From the NCBI GenBank assembly GCA_016647705.1, contig CM028332.1:28835300-28899299 (forward strand): a stretch of DNA of 64,000 bases, read 5' to 3'. Below, piece by piece: positions 58,732 through 64,000 of the stretch. The stretch comes from Eucommia ulmoides. Lineage: Eukaryota > Streptophyta > Magnoliopsida > Garryales > Eucommiaceae. A program made the translations under genes and the position numbers. A model generated the notes under the pieces. That model was given only the letters and a program-made list of their open reading frames with translations. It made no database searches and was not told the DNA's origin. Position 1 is the stretch's first letter. Each line of letters opens with the position of its first letter.

Positions 58732-58790
58732 AACATTTGTGTCTATTCGTAAACAGTCGCGTCTGTTCGTAAACAATCACGTTTGTTCGT
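58731..58790 (-). repeat. Three exact-length 20 bp direct repeats beside the TATA box
   Basis: Units at 58731-58750, 58751-58770 and 58771-58790, pattern AAACANTNRYGTYTRTTCGT on the + strand. They sit immediately upstream of the TATA box on the element's strand, the place of U3 enhancer repeats in other plant Copia LTRs such as Tnt1. Confidence 0.7.
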
Positions 58791-58989
58791 ATTTTCGTAT
58801 TTTCTATTTTAACCCATCATAAAAATAGAAATTAAACTTGTCTCTACACATTAATGCCCACACTTTATAATACATTAATTAAGGTCTCAAAACTTAAATT
58901 GATCACTTGAATTGACTTAATTTTATTTAATAGCCTATAATTCATATTCATTTAATATATAAGTCCATATATTTAATTTTACTCTAATA

Positions 58990-59003
58990 ATCTCCCACTT
59001 GGG
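58990..59003 (-). other. Polypurine tract of the right-hand Copia
   Basis: CCCAAGTGGGAGAT on the minus strand, a common plant Copia tract, followed by the LTR. Confidence 0.75.
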
Positions 59004-59394
59004 CTATATATGTAACTTTATAAATGTGAATTATACTTAATGAGCTCATGAGTTTTGCTATCAAAATTTTATGCATTTTAACAATCTTGTCCATTAACCA
59101 CACCAATACAAAACCAAAGCGATCGTCGTTACATCTTTTTCGTAACTAGACCCATCAATGATTACATATATTAATGCAACTAATGACAAAGATCATGTGT
59201 GGTTGTGTAGCATGGAAATTCCATGCAATGTGATCTTAACATGCCTATTTCCAACTGGTCCTCCTGAAACCTTAGTAAGATCAAACCATACAAAATCATA
59301 GTGAATGAAAACTGAATATTTTGCTGCAGTAAATAACCATAAAATCCATAACAAATATATCTATAGATAAAAACATCTAAAATAAAAACTCTCA
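59004..59394. other. Untranslated part between RNase H and the 3' LTR
   Basis: No coding signal beyond a 71-codon minus frame (59180-59395) without a domain. This gap is usual in this type of Copia element. Confidence 0.5.
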
Positions 59395-60920
59395 CTAAAA
59401 CGACATATCCTGAAGAGAAACCATACCTATATGAGCAGTGTGCTTATGAAAAACCTTAAGTGATAATCCCTTAGTAAGTGGATCTGCAATCATGGAGTGT
59501 GTCCCAATGTGCTCTATAGATATAAGTCCACTCTGAACTCTTTCTTTCACAACTAGGAATTTGATGTCTATAAACTTTAACTTCGTAGAACTCTTGTTGT
59601 TATTGGAATACAGTACAATTGATTTATTGTCACAAAATAACTTAAGTGGTCTTTCAAGGCATCCATAATACACAGCCCCGTGACAAAATTTCGTAACCAT
59701 ATTCTATGATTGGACGCCTCATAACAAGCTACAAATTCAGCTGTCATAGTAAAAGAGGCTATAATAGATTGTTTAACACTCTTCCAAGATATAACACCTC
59801 CAACAAGTAGGTAGATATGGCCTGAAATAGATTTCATACTATCTTGACATCCAGCAAAATCGGAGTCAGAATATCCGATGATCTCTAACCGATCTGACTT
59901 TAGATAAGTGAGCATATAGTCTTTTGTTCTCTGTAAGTACCTTATGACTCGCTTGATTGCTATCCAATGATCCTTTCTAGGATTGCTTAAGTATCTGCCC
60001 AACATGCCAATAATGTACGCAATATCTAGATGTGTACATACTTGAACATACATCAGACTTCCTACTACTGACACATAAGGAATCTTTTGCATCTCCTGAA
60101 TCTCAAAATCATTTTTGGGGTATTGACTGAGACTAAATTTGTCTATCTTAGCCACAGGGGTGTCACCTGGTTTGCAATCATGCATGCCAAATCTTTTAAG
60201 AACTTTCTCGATATAACTCTTTTGTGATAAACCAAGCGTACCCCGAGAGCGATCCCGGTGTATCTGTATACCCAACACAAAAGAAGCGTCACCAAGATCT
60301 TTCATCTCAAATTTATTTGATAGAAATCTCTTGGTTTTGTGTAGCATTCCTATATCGTTAGTGGCAAGCAATATGTCATTAACATATAAAATCAAGTAAA
60401 TATGCTTACTCCCACTAAACTTGTGGTATATACAATCATCAACCAAATTCATCTCAAAACCAAACGAGATAATAACCTGATGAAACTTGTAATACCATTG
60501 ACGAGAAGTTTGCTTAAACCCATAGATTGATTTCTTTAACTTGCAAACCATCTTCTTTGTATCTCCCGACACAAAGTTTTCTGGTTGCACCATCTAGATT
60601 GTTTCATCAATGTCACCATTGAGAAATGCAGTCTTAACATCCATCTGATGAAGCTCAAGGTCGAAGTGCGCCACAAGTGCCATTATTGTCATAAAAGAGT
60701 CTTTTAACGAAACCGGAGAGAAAGTCTCTTTATAATCGATGTCTTTTTTCTGTGTAAAACCTTTAGCGACAAGACGAGCTTTGTATCTCTCCATATCACC
60801 TTTCAAATCCCTCTTGGTTTTAAATATCCATTTACAACCAATGGGTTTCGCACCTTCAAGCAATGGGACAAGATCCCAAACGTCATTGTCCTTTATAGAT
60901 TTTATCTTTTGATTCATGGC
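59395..60920 (-). pseudogene. Right-hand Copia reverse transcriptase and RNase H
   Basis: 60917-60597 opens with INDVWDLVPLLEGAKPIGCK-type text (the real beginning is NDVWDLVPLLEGAKPIGCKW), KARLVAKGFTQKKDIDYKET and MDVKTAFLNGD. A stop (60594-60596) splits it from 60593-59577, which has KLKKSIYGFKQTSRQWYYKF, LILYVNDILLATND, KDLGDASFVLGIQI and GYSDSDFAGCQDSM. The polymerase site is YVND, not YVDD, so one catalytic Asp is lost. A frame change near 59690 leads to 59700-59395 with FCDNKS, IDIKFLVVKERVQSG and DPLTKGLSLKVFH, the end of RNase H. The integrity of the remainder is high. Confidence 0.88.
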
Positions 60921-61400
60921 ATCAATTCACTTTTGAGATTTAGAACTTTCTATGGCTTGACAGGAGTTGATTGGATCATCTTCCACCGAACCAATGTCAA
61001 ACTCATGTTCTTGGAGAAATACAATGTAATCATCCAGCACTGCACTTCTCCTTTCTCTAGTAGATCTTCTTAATGGCGTAGGTTCTGGATGTGGTAGAGT
61101 TTGTTCTTCTGGAATGTGAGATTCTTGGATATTGTTTTGATTTTAATCTACTTCTTGAACAATGTCATGAATAGGAGCCTGATCAATATCAATAACAGCT
61201 GTGGGAATATCAACATATTCCTCTTCAAAAATAAAATCTCTAACCTTATCTCCCCCATCAAACTCAATATCCTCAAAGAACTAGACGTTTCCCGTCTCAA
61301 AAATTGATCTAGTAGTAGGATCATAGAATTTGTAACCCCTGGATCTTTCAAAGTATCTAATAAAATAACAACTAACCGTTCTTGAATCCAGTTTATTTTC
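60921..61400 (-). pseudogene. Right-hand Copia linker between integrase and reverse transcriptase
   Basis: Acidic text on the minus strand (in two frames) such as DGGDKVRDFIFEEEYVDIPT and RRSTRERRSAVLDDYIVFLQ, the usual low-conservation segment before reverse transcriptase in this type. A frame change near 61395 and stops at about 61310, 61140 and 60930 break it. Confidence 0.7.
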
Positions 61401-62595
61401 ATGTGGCTGTAAGGCCTTGCTTTAGCTGGACATCCCCAAATGTGTAGGTGCTTCTGACTAGGCTTCTTGTTTGTCCAAAGTTCATAAGGGGTTTCGCAGT
61501 TGCTTTAGTTGGTACTTTGTTAAGGATATACGCTGCAGTCTTTAATGCTTTACCCCAGAATGATTCTGGCAAGTTAGAATGACTAATCATACTTCTTACC
61601 ATGTCTTTCAGCATTCTATTTTGCCTTTCAGTAATACCATTCATACTAGGAGAACCTGGCATGGTATACGGTGGGACGATACCGCACTCCTCTAGGAATT
61701 TAGCAAATGGGCCCGGACGTTGTTCACCTGAACTGTCATACCTACCATAGTATTCACCACCATGGTCAGATCTGACGCTTTTAATACTTTTGTTGAGTTG
61801 ATTTTCAACTTCAGCTTTGAACGATTTGAACACATCCAATGATTGGAACTTTTCATGAATGAGATAAAGGTAGCCGTAATGTGAAAAATCATCTATGAAC
61901 GTGATAAAATATTATTGACCATTCCATGAAACCGTAGGAAATGGCCAACAAATATCTGTATGTATCACTTCTAAGACATCTGTAGCCCTATTGGAACCAA
62001 ATCTCCTTATGTTTGTTTGTTTTCTCTTTATGCAATTTGTGCAAATTTCAAAATCTGCAAAATCAAGGGAATCTAGAATCCCATCTGATACAAGTTTTTC
62101 AATTCTCCTTTTGGAGATGTGATCTAGTCTCTTATGCCATAATGATGTGGAATTCTCATTAGTTAATTTTCTTTTAACACCTCGAGTACTTAATTGCAAG
62201 GTTTCATGATATGAAGCAACCGTATCAAGCATATAAAGGTTATTTATATAAGATAAAGAACCGGTACCAACCAAATTTGAATTCTGAAAAAGACTAAATT
62301 TATTATTTCCAAAAGAACAAGAATAACCAAATTTGTCTAATACAGAAATAGAAATCAAATTCCGTCTAAATGATGGTACAATAAATGTCTCATTCAAATC
62401 CAAATAAGTATCAGACTTTAATAATAACCTAAACATCCCGATTGCCTCAACTTCGACCTTCTTGCCATCGCCTACAAAGATGTATATTTCACTATCATTT
62501 GGCTTTCGGCAGCTTAGGCAGCCCTGCATAGACACACTGATGTGAGTGGTTGTACCAGAATCTATCCACCAAGTGTCTTTAGGTACCGAAGTCAA
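61399..62595 (-). pseudogene. Right-hand Copia protease and integrase
   Basis: The frame 62595-61912 has the intact protease site TWWIDSGTTTHIS, then SLWHKRLDHISKRRIEKL and CTNCIKRKQTN, the zinc-binding part of integrase. It ends in a nonsense codon (61912, after VSWNGQ). The next frame (61839-61399) carries [40 protein letters not shown] and [17 protein letters not shown], that is the second Asp and the Glu of the core. The first Asp ([11 protein letters not shown]) lies between the two frames. A frame change follows in the K-T-P-Y-E-L region near 61490. Confidence 0.87.
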
Positions 62596-62612
62596 ATTAA
62601 CCTCAGAACAAA

Positions 62613-63452
62613 CTAAATTAAGAAATGTACCTTTCTTTGAACGCCAAGCATAATAGTTGATACATTGCTTCTTCTTATGTCCCGCAACTCTACAGAAGAA
62701 ACAACCATCAATATTCTTTTCGTTATATTGTTTCTTTTAATATGGAGCCTCTGCAGTTTCTTCATCCTTTTTTTTTCTTTCCTTTTTTCCTTGGATGTAC
62801 TAGCCAAATGAGCAATTTCTATATTTTCTTGCTTCAACCTTTCTTCTTCTTGCACACAATGTGAGATGAGCTCATTAAGAGACCAAGTCTCTTTTTGACA
62901 GTTGTAGCTCACCTTAAATTGACTAAATTGTGTGGGAAGAGATGTCAGAACCAAATGTACCAACAAATCTTTAGAGAGATCAAGCTTATGTGCTCTTAAC
63001 TTTGAAGCGAGATGAGACATTTCCATAATGTACTCCCTAATGTTCTCATTACCTTTATTTCTCATTGAGATAAGATTTGCCAAAAGTATACTTGTTTCAG
63101 CTTTTTCATTCTTGACAAATCTGTTCTTAATTTCTTCTAGGAACTCTTTGACTGTCTTTATCGTTTTCGATATTGTGCCCCTGAATGCTTCTGAAATGAC
63201 ATTCTTAATGATCATCAAATACATACGATTTGACTTCTCCCACTTTTCAATATCCCTCTTTTCATCAAATGAACTTTCATCAGTAAGAGATGCAGGAGAA
63301 GGAACCCTTAACACAAGGTCCAAATCCATGACACCAAGAACTATTTGGAGATTCTCATGCCATGACTTAAAATTTGTGCCATTTAGTATAGGAATATAAT
63401 TAATACTGACATTAATGTTAGAAGCAGAACTAATAGTTGATTCAGAGAACAA
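62613..63452 (-). pseudogene. Right-hand Copia gag
   Basis: Open over 279 codons from ATG at 63452: NYIPILNGTNFKSWHENLQI (start of the capsid domain), KWEKSNRMYLMIIKNVISEA, and CQKETWSLNELISHCVQEEE. A run of A near 62767 shifts the frame, so the CCHC zinc knuckle CFFCRVAGHKKKQC (about 62700-62655) is read in another frame, behind a stop near 62740. The protein therefore ends in a wrong basic tail. The normal product would package the RNA. Confidence 0.87.
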
Positions 63453-64000
63453 TAAACAAACACGACAAGTTCACATAAGTCTAAAAACAAAAATAAATTC
63501 AAATAAAGGCAAACTCCATTTCAAGATACCGGACACTCTATTAATATTTTATCTTTGGATAAAAATATTAACTTGTAAGTGATATCTTGGTATAGTAATC
63601 AAACATTGATAATAAAAATATATCGAACAATAAATCTTCCTTTGGGTCGATTTATTATTCATATGTAAAACCAAATAATCATCACGTGTTTATTACCATA
63701 GGTGTGCATGTAATTTTGTTAAATATTAATTTTCCTTTGGGCCAATCAATATTCACATAAGTTACATGTACATAATTCTTTTATATTTCAAAATAAAATA
63801 ATTTTCACAAGAGAGGTCACTTTGGTGACATGTTGTTTCAATTAATTTATCTCAACATATGTATTTAAATATCAATATTTGAATTTAAAATTGCATGAAT
63901 ATACTGTAACTTCAACATATTTAGATATAAATGATAACAACATAATTAGAATGTTAGCATTGCCTTAGCGGTGGTTGAGCGCTTCTTATTCACCAGAGAT
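63453..64000 (-). other. Leader of the right-hand Copia
   Basis: AT-rich, non-coding. No primer site or LTR start is visible before base 64000. One phrase recurs three times, TTTGGGTCGATTTAT-like or TTTGGGCCAATCAAT-like (63645, 63735) and TTTGGATAAAAAT (63553). Confidence 0.5.

Larger units (their letters stand above)
58500..58989 (-). repeat. 3' LTR of the right-hand Copia
   Basis: Starts at 58989 on the minus strand, TATTAGAGT after the tract GTGGGAGAT (normally TGTTAGAGT, so G is changed to A). The end near 58500 (TTTTCACA) is approximate because the second LTR is not in the window. Contains three 20 bp repeats and a TATA box. Confidence 0.6.
58500..64000 (-). mobile_element. Relatively young Ty1/Copia element, minus sense, 5' LTR outside the window
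   Basis: 3' LTR (about 58500-58989), polypurine tract, RNase H, reverse transcriptase, integrase, protease and gag follow each other to the right on the minus strand. Only a few stops and frameshifts break the coding region, far fewer than in the other elements. The order protease, integrase, reverse transcriptase, RNase H is Copia. The lineage is not resolved by eye. The leader continues to base 64000 with no primer site, so the 5' LTR is further right. Confidence 0.88.

Overview
The window is intergenic DNA from a plant nuclear genome, most likely a eudicot, although the species cannot be named from this sequence. It is AT-rich and packed with LTR retrotransposons of plant-specific types: SIRE/Maximus-like Copia, Athila-like Gypsy, Tekay/Del-like Gypsy and their non-autonomous relatives. 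It also holds a Helitron, long microsatellites and one captured fragment of a plant PPR gene. I found no intact host gene, no rRNA or tRNA gene and no CRISPR array. Almost every coding stretch is a decayed retrotransposon gene.

Layout. (1) 1-12935: a SIRE/Maximus-like Copia on the + strand with 2.2 kb LTRs. Its 3' LTR is split by a 5.4 kb non-autonomous Athila-like element (6176-11604, minus sense, target duplication ATGTG). (2) 12936-15120: a truncated minus-sense Copia remnant. (3) 15121-16844: sequence with no gene, including a minisatellite. (4) 16845-36697: Tekay-1, a minus-sense Gypsy element with 3.9 kb LTRs. Its 5' LTR is split by LARD-A (26887-36024, target duplication AATTG), whose own 5' LTR is split by a Helitron (32031-35683). 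(5) 37000-53660: LARD-C (target duplication CAAAC). It contains a solo LTR (38477-39979, target duplication ATAGT), a captured PPR gene fragment (42831-43121) and, in its 5' LTR, a complete-ended Tekay-2 (43887-53224, target duplication GTGTA). (6) 53661-58400: low-copy and AT-rich sequence with microsatellites, a possible broken first exon near 56.88 kb, and four related AT-rich repeats in alternating orientation. (7) 58500-64000: a comparatively young Copia in minus sense, with 3' LTR, pol and gag present and the 5' LTR beyond the window.

How the parts relate. LARD-A and LARD-C have no gag or pol. Their LTR ends (TGTAACGACC...TATTACA), polypurine-tract region, Met-type primer site and an internal module repeated twice all resemble the Tekay elements beside them. 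I infer that they are Tekay-derived and were moved by Tekay proteins. A palindrome at about 260-340 bp into the LTR is kept in Tekay-1, LARD-A and LARD-C although its stem sequence differs, with paired changes. Together with the captured PPR fragment in the gag position of LARD-C and the reconstructible order of nested insertions, it is the most interesting content of the window.
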